Shown here piece after piece: positions 20,745 to 31,610 of a stretch of 64,000 bases of DNA (position 1 is the first letter of the stretch; each line of letters starts with the position of its first letter). The DNA is from Peronospora farinosa. Lineage: Eukaryota; Oomycota; Peronosporomycetes; Peronosporales; Peronosporaceae. A program made the translations under genes and the position numbers. Where the stretch lies: NCBI GenBank assembly GCA_947646735.1, contig CANTFK010000129.1, forward strand, positions 372,001 to 436,000, given 5' to 3'. The notes beneath the pieces are model-generated. The model saw nothing but the letters and a program-made list of their open reading frames with translations, was not told the DNA's origin and did no database searches.

Positions 20745-22306
20745 TCAAGTAGCCTCGAGCTTACCGTACGAGATGATGTTTCGCTCGAGGTTCGCGGCGT
20801 ACTGTACATCGAGGAGTCGAATAGTATTCACAACCCCGAGTGCAACAACTTCAATGTTGACACTCCCTTGCTTGGTAATCCGGAGCACACCTCCATCTGT
20901 TGCAGCTGTCAAGAATTCTTTTCGACAGTCGCTCGGGTTGACGAGCAGAGACAAGTCGTTGACAAGGTGTCTGCTCGACCCACTGTCGAGGATCCAGTGA
21001 TTGTCTTGGAGACGATCACCATTGTCGATCGCAAATGTAAAACTTGGTCTTGGGACCTTGGACATCTGTCTCTTGGGGCACATCGACTTGATATGTCCCG
21101 CCTCGCCGCACCTGTAGCACGTCCGTTGGTCATTGTCATTCGATTCTTTCAGCACCTTGTGCTTGACCTTGTCTCTTGGCTCCTTCCTTGGTCCAACAGC
21201 ATTGACCACGTCACGTCCGAGATGCTTCGCGTGGTTGTCAATCTCCGTTGACTGGGCGAACTGTGCCAATTCCTCGGCTTGGCGCAAGCAGTCGGTTCGA
21301 TGAATGTCCAGCCTGGACATCATGGTCATTCGCATATGCGGGTCCGCGTAATGGACGATGTTATCCAACACCAGGGTATCTGACCCTTTGCAAGCATCAC
21401 TGACTGCCGTCAGGTACAGGAATTGGTCCGTCCAACTTCTGTGAGGTGCCTTGGGAGCCGTAAACAATTTCATGCTTTGGGCAGGCGTGATTTTGGTGCT
21501 GAAGGTCTGAAGCAGCCTTTGCATAGCATGCTCCAGGGTTTGACTTTCAAACCACCAAGTCTCCACTTGACGACGATAGTACGTCTGTGCCTTACCGGCC
21601 AGGTGTTGTCCTAAGACATCCTCCTTGATGTCTTCCGGCCACGTGAATCCACACGCACGCTCGGCAAAACCAACTTGACGCACAAATTCCTTGCCCCATC
21701 CGAGGAAACCACTACCAAGGCCATGGTATAGTTCCTTCCCATCAAAAGGTTGTAGTGCAAGCTTCCGATGTTGCGCTTCTGGCATCCTCACAACCTGTTG
21801 TCCTAGGTTGGCATGCATCACGTTCGGCATACCCGCGCCGGTGAATAGCCTGGCACCCCTGCCATAAAATTTGCAGGTTCCGGTGCTTGTCCCATGTTGC
21901 GGTCTGCTGCAACATGGCCTGCTCGATGATTTGCATCATCAGCTTCGTAGTGTCGCCTGTCTCCAAAGTACGTAGCCGGTGACACGTCGTTCGGTGACCT
22001 CTTCCGGGGAGGAATAAGTTCCAAGGCCTGGATGTTCATCCCTCCACCCTCTCCCCGAGCCGAACCAAAGACACTTGACTCCGCAGAGTCCTTCCGGTGT
22101 CCACCGGCATGCTCCTTCTGGGAGACCTCCATCCGATTCAGTCGATCAGATAGGTCTCCGAGCATGGCAAGCACCTTGCCCAGTGCCGCATCAGGCACTG
22201 CCGACTTTTCTTCGAGGTGGTCGTTGTTAACCCGATTAGGGTCGCCGACTGCCACGTTAGGCATAGCCTGTTTGGGCTTGCCCACAACACGTTCCTTTGG
22301 GCTCAT
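20745..22306 (-). pseudogene. Ty1/copia Gag and protease region
   Basis: The minus-strand gag ATG at 22306-22304 lies 5 bases after the LTR, inside the primer-binding site. The frame to 21818 is followed, after a frameshift near 21820-21830, by the frame 21830-20745. That frame holds the UBN2-like Gag core, the zinc knuckle CYRCGEAGHIKSMC and the aspartic protease site WILDSGSSRHLVND. The frameshift means the element is not intact, unless it is a programmed shift, which is unusual for copia. Confidence 0.82.
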
Positions 22307-22310
22307 AACC
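22299..22310 (-). promoter_or_regulatory. Copia primer-binding site (internal tRNA-iMet type)
   Basis: On the minus strand GGTTATGAGCCC begins directly at the LTR end. Its complement GGGCTCATAACC is the anticodon-loop region of initiator tRNA-Met. Copia-type elements of Drosophila are primed by the 5' half of this tRNA, so this looks like the same mechanism. The ATG inside it is the likely gag start. Confidence 0.7.
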
Positions 22311-22596
22311 TGTAAGAGTGGAGTGAAGGAGTGGTGCACTTGTGCACGTAGAGGTAGAAGTAAAAGTGAAATATATTAAGCATTAACTACTCTCCTTCGC
22401 TAGTGCTTTTACATGTACGGTAGAGTCAACTGCGACTATACCATGTCTAGCCTGTAGTCTTCGTCTATCCCGCTTCGCCACATCTGTTAAGATGTCACAA
22501 CATTAGCCATTTCGGGTGCGGTCGCAACCTACCGGAACAGGTTATAACCCTTGCCTTCAACACCTTGCAACCTGTCAAAAGACGATCGCTTTAACA
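22311..22596 (-). mobile_element. Ty1/copia LTR (5' LTR, inverted)
   Basis: 286-bp LTR read on the minus strand from TGTTAAAG to CTCTTACA. The target-site duplicate ACGTC lies immediately outside (22597-22601). Its partner at 31606-31891 has the same length and differs at roughly nine places by eye, so this insertion is older than the gypsy one. Confidence 0.9.
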
Positions 22597-22973
22597 GACG
22601 TGCTTGAGTGTTGGATGATAGATGTACACTTTAGTTTGAATGCCCTGGTGGATGACACACAGGCTTCGTAGTCTCCCGCTGTCGACCACCAGTACATTGA
22701 ACACAACCACTCAGCTTGGCATGATACATCGGTACGTGAGGATTGGAGATGCGACTCGGCCCTGGAGTTGAAGTAATATTGCTCCAGAAGCTTTGCGTCT
22801 GCTGCTGCACGCTCCACAAAGCGAGAAATCTCTGATTTATTCAACGAACTGACACCGTACGCATGGCTTGCATTGAAGAGTGGCTTCCAATCCACGGCTT
22901 CAGTAGAAGAAATATTGCCCCCATAAACAGTGACGTCGAGTAGTTCGTACGTAGTGTCATCGAAATCCCACAC
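22597..22973 (-). pseudogene. Sphingomyelinase-like gene, copy A: middle fragment, inverted
   Basis: On the minus strand the frame reads VWDFDDTTYELLDVTVYGGN..., continues through the Cys-rich region (DVSCQAEWLCSMYWW) and stops at the copia LTR. It joins, in gene order, to the piece ending at 18289 and the piece starting at 31892. It lies between a gypsy LTR (22974) and a copia LTR (22596), with the shared TSD bases at both ends. Confidence 0.85.
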
Positions 22974-23575
22974 TGTAGACGGGCACTTCTATGAAGTTGC
23001 CTCGTACTACGAGCACACACCTTATGCACAAGCGAGGAAGCGGTTATACCGTCTTACCTTCGCGTGCGAGGGTGGTTGGGTGGTTGGTCGACTGCTCAAG
23101 CAGTCGTACCACCAGTTGCCTCTCGCTTAAGCGAGAGTGCAACGAACTTCTTAACACTAGAACACCGACGTCACGCAGATGTCTTTCAACTTCTCGTGCG
23201 TGGTGTGTTTGTTTAAGGAAATTCAAGACTGAGATATATTTAATAAATTATAATTAAATATATACTTAACTACTGATTGGCTATATATATATATGTACAG
23301 ATCGGATACGCGACTCTTTAGAAGCGTATCCTGTCGCATGATCTTAAATCTAGATTTAAGATCGCAACTGACGTCCTTCTGAGACGTCGTGATGCCTAGC
23401 TTCAACTAGCGTCATCCCTTCTCATGTGAATCCATCAATGGATATCACATTCACGAGGGTGGATCACATTTGTGTATCGCACCCAAGTGACAGGTCAAAA
23501 GTAATCATGGATACTTTTAGACCAAACATTAAGTATATTACTTAATGTTTACGTGTAACTAGGTACCCTGTTACA
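22974..23575 (-). mobile_element. Ty3/gypsy LTR (3' LTR, inverted)
   Basis: Inverted copy of the LTR at 18290-18892. The target-site duplicate CACAC (GTGTG on the minus strand) is at 22969-22973. As this LTR and its downstream gene fragment lie inside the inverted block, the two LTRs now face each other. Confidence 0.92.
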
Positions 23576-23584
23576 CCATCCCCC
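23576..23584 (-). promoter_or_regulatory. Polypurine tract of the gypsy element
   Basis: GGGGGATGG on the minus strand lies immediately before the 3' LTR, where the plus-strand primer is expected. Confidence 0.6.
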
Positions 23585-23682
23585 GTTTTTAGAACGATGT
23601 TTACATTTTGTAACACATCGACTAGGAGACAGAGAGACTGAAGAGCCGTTATAAACGCGCCGCTTTAGTCTGCTCAGTACTC

Positions 23683-24774
23683 ATGCCACCAAAACGTGGT
23701 AAGACTGATGGGTCGCCTGCAAAGGCACCCATGCAGTACAGCACTAAGCGCACGCGCCGCGGTTTATCGCAGCCGTCGCAAAGTGCGTCAGGCACTGGGG
23801 TGAATCTTCCATCTCACGATAATGTGGATGAAGATCCATCTCTCATTGTTGACTACAATGAGACCACACCACTGCCATCACCCCAAAGTGGCGATGCGCA
23901 TAGTGCATTGATGGGACATATGTCCCCATCATTTGAGGCATCCGTCCTTGAGGAAGCATCTATGCTTCCTACAAGCGAAGGTAAAGCCTCGTCGTCTGCG
24001 CCTACGAGCGCAGCGACTAAGACTGAGCACGCTACTTCGAAAGGAGTAGTCGCGACTCAGTCAGATGTAACTCCTCAAGCTGATGTCTTGACAATCCATA
24101 ATGGAGAGTCAGACTCAGGTGAGTGTGAGCTTAAAGCTCCACCAAGTACACCTTCGGCCTCACTAGCCCGCCTTCGCGAGGGCGGCTACGTGAGTGGTGG
24201 CTTGCCACCAATGCCACCTCCATCTGAGTGGATGCACCTAGATGGGTCTAGCGCATCGCTTTTGCAGCGTGCCACTATAGACGCTCATAAATTTTATAGC
24301 GTCTTTCCCGTGTGGAAAAAGCAGGGCAAAGCACTTGGTCGTGCTTTCCCAATTCCAGTCGTGCTGCGTTCTAACGAAACAGCCGACGACTATGAAGCTG
24401 AACTTCGGCGCCGTGTAACTTTGCATGTAGATGCAACTAAACAGCGGTCGCAGCGAATCAGCTTCGCCATGAAGCGTGCGCATGAAATTATGGGCGGTAA
24501 GCGACCCCCAATTAATTCTCGCCACGCTTCTTCTGCTAGTCCTTCCGGACCTAGAAGAAAGAAGACAGCTGGTGCTGCTTCACATAAGCAGTCACCAGCC
24601 CAGGCACTTCAACGCGCAAAGCGTCCACAGGCTCCCACGAGTCAAATCGTTGGTAACCCTTCCACTGGACAAGGATTTGGAGCTTTCGCTTTACAAACCG
24701 GGTGGGCCAACAGCCTTCCAACAAGGAAGAGCGTGTTCCCATCCGTGTCCACCAACACAGGTGGCGCCCGATAG
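23683..24774 (+). CDS. Long antisense ORF in the gypsy 3' region
   Basis: 363-codon open frame on the strand opposite to gypsy pol. It starts MPPKRGKTDGSPAKAPMQYS about 107 bases inside the 3' LTR. The first ~170 residues are Ser/Pro/Thr-rich and disordered-looking. Residues ~185-275 look folded (SEWMHLDG, FPVWKKQGKALG, ADDYEAELRRRV). The last ~75 codons overlap, in antisense, the pol chromodomain (24793-24551) and may be a shadow. After the stop, small frameshifts lead into a coiled-coil plus Arg/Ser-rich frame up to 25125 that also overlaps pol. Plant and other gypsy elements sometimes have extra antisense ORFs here. No function can be named. Confidence 0.5.
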   Translation: MPPKRGKTDGSPAKAPMQYSTKRTRRGLSQPSQSASGTGVNLPSHDNVDEDPSLIVDYNETTPLPSPQSGDAHSALMGHMSPSFEASVLEEASMLPTSEGKASSSAPTSAATKTEHATSKGVVATQSDVTPQADVLTIHNGESDSGECELKAPPSTPSASLARLREGGYVSGGLPPMPPPSEWMHLDGSSASLLQRATIDAHKFYSVFPVWKKQGKALGRAFPIPVVLRSNETADDYEAELRRRVTLHVDATKQRSQRISFAMKRAHEIMGGKRPPINSRHASSASPSGPRRKKTAGAASHKQSPAQALQRAKRPQAPTSQIVGNPSTGQGFGAFALQTGWANSLPTRKSVFPSVSTNTGGAR

Positions 24775-27700
24775 GAGTGGCGATTACGCCCACCTACTCG
24801 CGGCTGCCTACCCTGCGGCTGTTCAGTCGCAGGTTGAGTCCGCTACGATGAAGAGCAGGTGAAAGATCTCGAGAGTCAAGTCTCGCGACTGAACTCGGAT
24901 CTGCGTGATGTGAGGGCGAGAGACGGTCAGGGGTATGACCGCCTGAAGACTCGTTTGGACATCTTAGATCGACTGGTGATGAGAGACCCGCGTCAAGCGT
25001 GGAGTCCTCCTCGATCACCGAGTCCTCTATCGCCTCGTTCATACACGGGAAGCCTCTCGGCTTCCTCGTCGCCTGATCGGTCGCGACGCTCGACTCACAG
25101 TCGGCGTCACCATCGGTCTCGTTAGACCGATGCGGATATGTGATCTCTTCTGGATTAACATACCGTTTCAGACGACCCACGTAAAATACGGGGTGCGTCT
25201 TCAAATACGGTGGGAGAGTGAGCCTATAATTTAGGTCTCCAACTTCTTCAACCACTGTAAAGGTCCCAATGAATCGGGGCAATAGCTTAGTAGTACCACC
25301 AGGTAGTACAGAGATTGCATGTTTAGGTAGAGTAGCAGTACTTAATAGCACTTTGTCCCCCACACTAAAGTGTTCATTGTTTTTGCGACCATGCTGGTCT
25401 GCATATTGTTTTTGCTTGTCCTGTGCGCTTGCCATCGCGTCACGGACTTTACGTGTGATGGCTAATCGCTCATCCACAAAGCGCTGAGCTTCGCTCACGC
25501 TTTTCGCATCCAGCTCGCCTATGACGCCTCCAAGAGGTCGTTCATGGGTCGACGCTGTTGACAACACTATAGTGTCATCATCAAGGAGCACTGGCATTTC
25601 TTGCCGTGCCTCCTTTGTGACACCTATAGGTGTCGTGACCACTGCTAAATTAGCAGTGTCACTAGGGCAACCTTGGCCCTCTTTGGCATTTGCACCGAGC
25701 GAAGTGAGGGGCCCTCCCTCACTAATACTCGGGCTGCGTACAAACGAGACTGGAGTTCGAGGATGACGCAGTCCGTTAATATAAAACGATGTTTCACCCG
25801 TACTGGCGTGAACACTGTTATTAATAGCGAACTCCACGAATGGCAATTGCTTGCTCCATTCTTTAGGAGTCGCTATTGTACGCAACACATCCGCCACGAC
25901 TCGATTGGCCCGTTCTGTTTGGCCATCGGTCTGGGGATGATCAGCGGTTGACATGTGGAGCTTGCTACCCATCTGCTCGAGCACATGTCGCCAAAAACCC
26001 GACGTAAAACGCGGATCCCGGTCCGATAGGGTGTAGTCGATACACGTGATCCAGAAACAAGAGGGAAGTCTCTTTTCCTGAGATCTTGGTGCTACATGGT
26101 GCCAAATGCACCATCTTGCACAGTCTGTCTACAAAGACGACGAGCCCCATCCTGCCTTTATGGTCAGGCGGTAAACCAAACATGAAGTCCAAACTGACCG
26201 ACTTCCAACATTCAGTTGGAATCGGCAGTGGCTTCAGTGGCGCACTGTTTGAAGGTGCAGGCTTTATGCGCTGACACTCTTCACAAGAGCGAATATAGTT
26301 GGCCACCCACCGATATAGGTGGGGCCACCAAAATTCCTCTGAAACTCGTAAAAATGTCTTTTCACGGCCCAGATGCCCACTAGATGGCGCATCATGGCAC
26401 TCGTAAAGTATCATCAGCTTGAAATCTGTGTCATGAGGGACATAGATTCTCAAGGGATCACAGGGTGACAGTTGATGCCATATCAGGCCATCACTGTAAC
26501 TAAAGCGATTTAACTTCGCTTTGAGGTGCGACGGAAGGGTAACCTTTCGTCCACCAAAATGATTCAACAGCAGGCGACAATGTTCGTCCTTACTGTAACA
26601 CTCCTTGATATCGGAGGCCATTGAGCTCGTCACATGGTAGGCCTTCATGGCTGCCAATGTTGACGACTCAACTTGTGCTTTCGCACGAGACACACTATCC
26701 TGATGTCTTGCCTCGAAGTCTGGTCTGCGCGATAACGCGTCAGCCAATACATTCGACTTACACGGCTTATATTCAACTTTGAAATTAAATTCAGTGAAGA
26801 ATGATAGCCATCTCGCCATTCTCGGCGAGAGGTGCGGTGAATTTATAGCGGTCCGCAGTGATGCGTGATCCGTATAAACCACAAAAGGTTCGGTGCCCAA
26901 GAGGTGCACCCGAAACTTCACAAGGGCATACTCAATTGAAAGTAGCTCCTTGTCATGCACAGGGTAATTCAGCTCGGCAGCTTTTAAAAGCCGAGACTGA
27001 TAAGAAATGACGCGGTCAACGCCGTCGTCATCCTTCTGCATGAGCGCGCTGCCGATTGCAAAATTGCTTGCATCGCAGACGACGCTAAAGAGCTTATCCG
27101 CGTCTGGCAATGCCAAGACCGGTGCCTCTACAAGAGCTTGCTTCACTGAAGTGAACACACCTTCTTGTTCCTTTGACCAAGTCCATTCTGTATCCTTTTT
27201 CAAAAGGTCAGAAAATGGCTTGGTCTGCTCCGCATAACTCTTGCTGTACTTATGCAAGTGATTAGCGAGCCCAAGGAATTGGCGCAGATCCTTCACATGA
27301 CGTGGGACTGGCCATTCCTTTACAGCCTTTACCTTTTCTGGGTCTGCTCGTACACCATGTGCACCTACGATGCAGCCCAGTACCGGTATCTCGGGGACCC
27401 CTATCACGCACTTTTTTTGCAAGTTCACGTATAATTGGGCGTCACCCAGAGTCTGCAACACATCGTCTAAATGGCACTTGTGCGACTCTATCGCGCTCAG
27501 ACCGTCCTCCGCCCTACTATGCACGAATACATCGTCAAAGTAATGGGGCGCGTAGGCACGGTGCTGACGCATCACGTGAGCCACCACTCGGTTGAATGTT
27601 GCCGGAGCATTTTTCAACCCTTGTGGCATCGCAAGCCACTCCCACAGCATACCGCTTGGGGTGCTTACTGCCGTTTTGGCTACATCGGTATCTCTCATGA

Positions 27701-28187
27701 GAACCTGATAGTAGACATCCTTCAGATCCAACGCGGAAAAGATAGTTGACTTTCCCATGGAATTCAACAAAACATCTTTCCGCGGGATCGGCGTTTGAGC
27801 CGGAATGGTGGCCGTGTTCAGCTTATTATAAGCATGATCCACGCGCCATCCACCCGTGGCTTTACGCACACAGAAGGTCGGGCTGCAGTGAGGCGACTTG
27901 CTCTCACGTACATGTCCCGCCTTAGCTCGCTTGTCGAAGAACTCATCGATGTAATCGACTTGTTCCTTCGGCAACGGCCATTGCCTGGTCACACAATACT
28001 TGGTGCCAGGCTCCAGGTCAATTTCGTGCCTGATGCCCCTATCGGCCGGTAGGCGGCTCGGCACTTCTGCTGGAAACACATCACGGTGTTTCCACAGAAC
28101 ATCATAGAACGGGCTGTCCTTCAAGGCATCCCAGCCTTGAGCAGCGAACCGTTTCTTTTTGTCGGTCTCCAAGACGCTCTCGTCCAT
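24551..28187 (-). pseudogene. Ty3/gypsy pol: reverse transcriptase, RNase H, integrase, chromodomain
   Basis: The minus-strand frame 28187-25965 holds reverse transcriptase (LDLKDVYYQ; active site HYFDDVFVHS). RNase H follows (VVCDASNFAIGSAL, VYTDHASLRT), then the integrase zinc finger (HLGREKTF... CEECQRIK) and core start (SLDFMFGLP). Near 26030 a deletion with frameshift removes part of the integrase core, between LDHVYRLH and DRDPRF. The frame resumes at 25984-24794 (HPQTDGQTERANRVV with the catalytic Glu). A last frame, 24793-24551, is a chromodomain (ILVQWKGYQRFDSWEPVDAL), so this is a chromovirus. The integrase lesion makes this copy non-autonomous despite its young LTRs. Confidence 0.88.
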
Positions 28188-29425
28188 TGTGGATGAAGAT
28201 CAACAGTCCACCGCGTTCTCTTCTGGAACTGGTGCGACTATCTCGTGGATCTTTCCTTCCTTTGAACTGGACAGGAACAGATCCACGTCATCTCCGAGAG
28301 ATTTACTATCTCCTCGGCAGATGCCTAGACAAGTTGAAGCATCTCAACAGAGGATGCCTCCGGCATTGTGTCTTCGACGGCCTCGAACAACTCGTACGTA
28401 GATCCGTCCTCTTGGACCGAGACTTATCCAAAGGCCAAAAACTCGTTTCGACGTGCCCTTGATCGTCTTAATACGTCTGGTGCTCGTTGTTCGAGTCACC
28501 ACGACCTTTGACCTGGAAGAAGGTGTCGTTGCTATCTCAGCTAACGCACTCCTTCCGACCGCACCAGGCTCATGGCTCTGTGCCGGTTCTTGTGGCGCTT
28601 GACTTCCTGTCAGCCCACCATCAGCTGCCACAGGCTCTCGGCTCTTTGCAGGACTATTGGACGCATGACTACCTGTCATCGCCCCATTCACTACACCAGT
28701 CTTTTCGACCTGGGTAGGAATATGTGTCACCTGGCTTTCCGCCAGTGCACTTCCAACTACACCACTCTTTTTGAGCTGGGTAGTTCCTGGTGTCGATTGA
28801 CATAACGTCATCGCACCCTCGACTGTGTTGGACACAGCATCAGTCACATAAGCCTCTCGCAAGAGCACATCCTTTCCGGTGTCTTGCGTAGAGCTAGCGA
28901 CTGTTCGTGTACGCCAGTCTATCCATGGTTGGTGTTTAGCCAACCAAGGCATGCCTAGGATGAGGTCATACGGACTCTCCATACCTAGCACTGTGAACTT
29001 CTCTTTACAAGAGAAGTCACTGAAACTGAAGGCGAGCTCAACTTGAACTCCCTCCGATTTGACGAGCGCACCGTTTGCTAAACGAACGATCGCCGCTTCT
29101 CGCTTGCCATCCTGGCAAAGCGACTCATAACTCGCCGGTCTCTTTTTCAGAGCCGCGAGTTCCACAAAGTTTTGTGATGCACCCGAATCCACGAGAAGGG
29201 TCATCACTTGGTCATAGCCTCGTACTCGAGCGCTATAGACCAAAAGGGTTGAGATCCGACCTTTCGGAACCTCAGGGACTATGCTACCCATTTGTTCGAT
29301 CACTTGAATTAGGGGTAGCTTCAGAATACGCGACAGTAGGGCATCCCGCCCCTACTGCGCTCCCGCATTTCCCGACCCATCTTGGGCAGGTGCTGAACCC
29401 GTGCGTCGTGCACGATGGTTTTTCG
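28188..29425 (-). pseudogene. Ty3/gypsy end of Gag, in-frame TAG, and protease
   Basis: On the minus strand the end of Gag (29425-29355, ending GNAGAQ) meets a TAG at 29354-29352. The same frame is then open through the aspartic protease: LLVDSGASQNFVELAALKK and later DLILGMPWLAKHQPWIDW. It continues into a long Thr/Ser/Glu-rich linker with repeated GSALAES/GAMTGS-like units, to 28344. Frameshifts between 28344 and 28187 separate it from reverse transcriptase. The lone TAG could be a Gag/Pol read-through site or a lesion. Confidence 0.78.
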
Positions 29426-29426
29426 C

Positions 29427-31610
29427 ACCTGGAACGACGCTGCTGAGTATGCAACATACATACTCAACAGAAGCAGGACCAAGTCGAATCCAGGTGGGGT
29501 GTCTCCGATGGAATTTCTGACCACGAAGGTGCCAAACCTGAACGACATCGTGGTGTTTGGCTCCACGTGCACGGTGCACGTGGATGCAAGGAAAAAATCA
29601 CTTGGAGAGCGAGGGAAGGCGGCCATCATAATTGGAAAGAGTGATGAGACTAAGGGATATAAAGTGTACATCCCCAAGGACAAGGTGGTCGTGGTAACGC
29701 AGCACGTACGCAACATCGAAACACTGTCGGATGGGCGTAACGGTCAAGACGACTCGTACACCGAAAGGATTGAACATCAGGAGGAGGTATCAAACGATGA
29801 TCAACAGAAGGTTCAAGTACCTTCAAGTGTCAAGAAACGGGCGGAGAAAGCTCGAAGTGGCCGTAAGTCCGGATGAACTAGGGAGCGACACGGCACAAGG
29901 TCAACGAGCAGACGTGCTAAGGAAGTTGTTGGTGAAGGCCCTGCTGAACGACAGGATGTCGTGAGTGCAGTCATCACCCAAGATCCAAAGCATTATGGCG
30001 AAGCCATCCGAAGTGGTGATCGCCAGAAATGGACCACGGCTATGACTGAAGAGTTGGATGCTCTGAAGTCAAACGGCGTGTGAACGGTTGTACTACCACC
30101 AAAAGGTGCACACGTCTTGCACAACAAGTGGGTCTATAAGACCAAGACTGATGCAAACGGGGTCGTGGAGAGGTACAAGGCTCGCCTGGTGGTCTGTGGG
30201 AACGAGCAAGTGTTTGGTGTCAATTATACCCTAACGTTTGCTGCCGTCATGGACATGGGAACGGTAAAGTTGATTTTGGTGCTCTCCAGGCGTTGGAACG
30301 TGCCTGCCCGACATGGTGACGTACGTCAAGGCTGAAAAGGAGGAGCACCTTGCCATTTACATGAAGGTGCCCAAGGACATGGTTTTGAGTGACCAAGAGC
30401 TTAAGTCGCACGGCGTGCAAACATCAAGTGACCTGGTCCTCCTGTTGAAGAAGTCACTGTACGGGCTCAAGCAGGCTGGAAGACTCTGGAGTAAATTACT
30501 TGATTTAAAGCTACGTCAAGGTGGTTTCCAGCAATGCACCACGGATATGTGCCTGTACTACAAGTACAAGGGTGAGACGTGCACGGTGGTTGGCGTCTAC
30601 GTGGACGATCTATTGGGGTCATAGGGACTGAACAAGGGGCCGTGGATGAATTTTTCATGGAGATGAGATCGCTGTCCATCAAGGACCTAGGCGTCGTCAA
30701 CAAGTTTCTTGGTTTACGAATCAATTTGAACGACGAGACAGGATACGTTCTGGACCAAGAAGTCATGATCGACCTCCTGTTAAAGGAGTTCGGACTGGAT
30801 TCAGCTAATGGGGTGAGGACCCCAATCGGGGACGAGTGCAATGCAGAAGACGAGGACACTGTGGAATACCTATCTGCGAAAGGTGCAAAGGGCGAGCCAA
30901 GTGTGAAGTCGTTCCAGTCGCTGGTTGGGAGCCTGCTGTGGATAGCAAGGTGCACGCGTCCTTATATCAGCTTTGCTGTTCACAAGGCAACTATTCAGAC
31001 ACACAAGCCTACGACAAAGGACTGGAAGATCGCAAACCGTATTGCAAGATACTTGAAGATGTCGAAGGGCTTGAAGTTGCACCTTAATGGTGTCGGACCT
31101 ACATCCAATGATGTCCGGGTCGAATGTTGGAGCGACGCCGATTTCGCTGCCGACAAGTCTAATCGCAAGTCAGTCTCCAGGTGTGTCCTCACTATGGACG
31201 GAGCCGTCGTGATGTGGACGTGCAAGAAGAAATCCGGGGTGTCGTTGATCACGATGGAAGCGGAATTCATCTCAGCGTCACAAGCGGGACGTGAATTGCT
31301 GGGCCTACGGGAACTACTCGGCGAATTGAAGCTGAAGATAAGCGAGCCCATGCCGATGCGGGTTGACAACCAAGCGGCAATCGAGCAACTCGAGTCCAAG
31401 AAGAGTACCTCAAGCGCGAAGAATGTGGACATCCGTTTCAAGTTCATACTCCACCATGTGCGTGAAGGTGTCGTGCAACCAAGATTTATCAAGTCTGAGG
31501 ACATGATGGCGGACATATTGACCAAGGCGTTACCGGCACCAAGAATGGAAGACCTGCGAGCGATGTTCAAGTTGAAGACCATCCAGGATGCAGTCGAGGA
31601 GGAGTGTTAG
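29427..31610 (+). pseudogene. Ty1/copia integrase C-terminus, reverse transcriptase and RNase H
   Basis: Plus-strand remainder of the copia pol. The integrase end (WNDAAEYATYILNRSRTKSN and GYKVYIPKDKVVVVTQHV) runs to 29876. A broken stretch with stops follows. Reverse transcriptase spans 30117-30624 with a frameshift near 30320 (KWVYKTKTDANG, LKKSLYGLKQAGRLW, YVDDLL). RNase H runs to 31610 (CWSDADFAAD, TMEAEFISASQAG, VDNQAAIEQL, DIRFKFILHHV). At least three frameshifts or stops. The frame's stop TAG uses the first bases of the 3' LTR, preceded by a GAGGAGGAG polypurine tract (31597-31605). Confidence 0.88.

Noticed and set aside
18290..23575. Reading the facing LTRs at 18290-18892 and 22974-23575 as the terminal inverted repeats of a DNA transposon
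   Set aside because: They carry LTR ends (TG..CA), a primer-binding site and a polypurine tract, and belong to gypsy; they face each other only because of the inversion.
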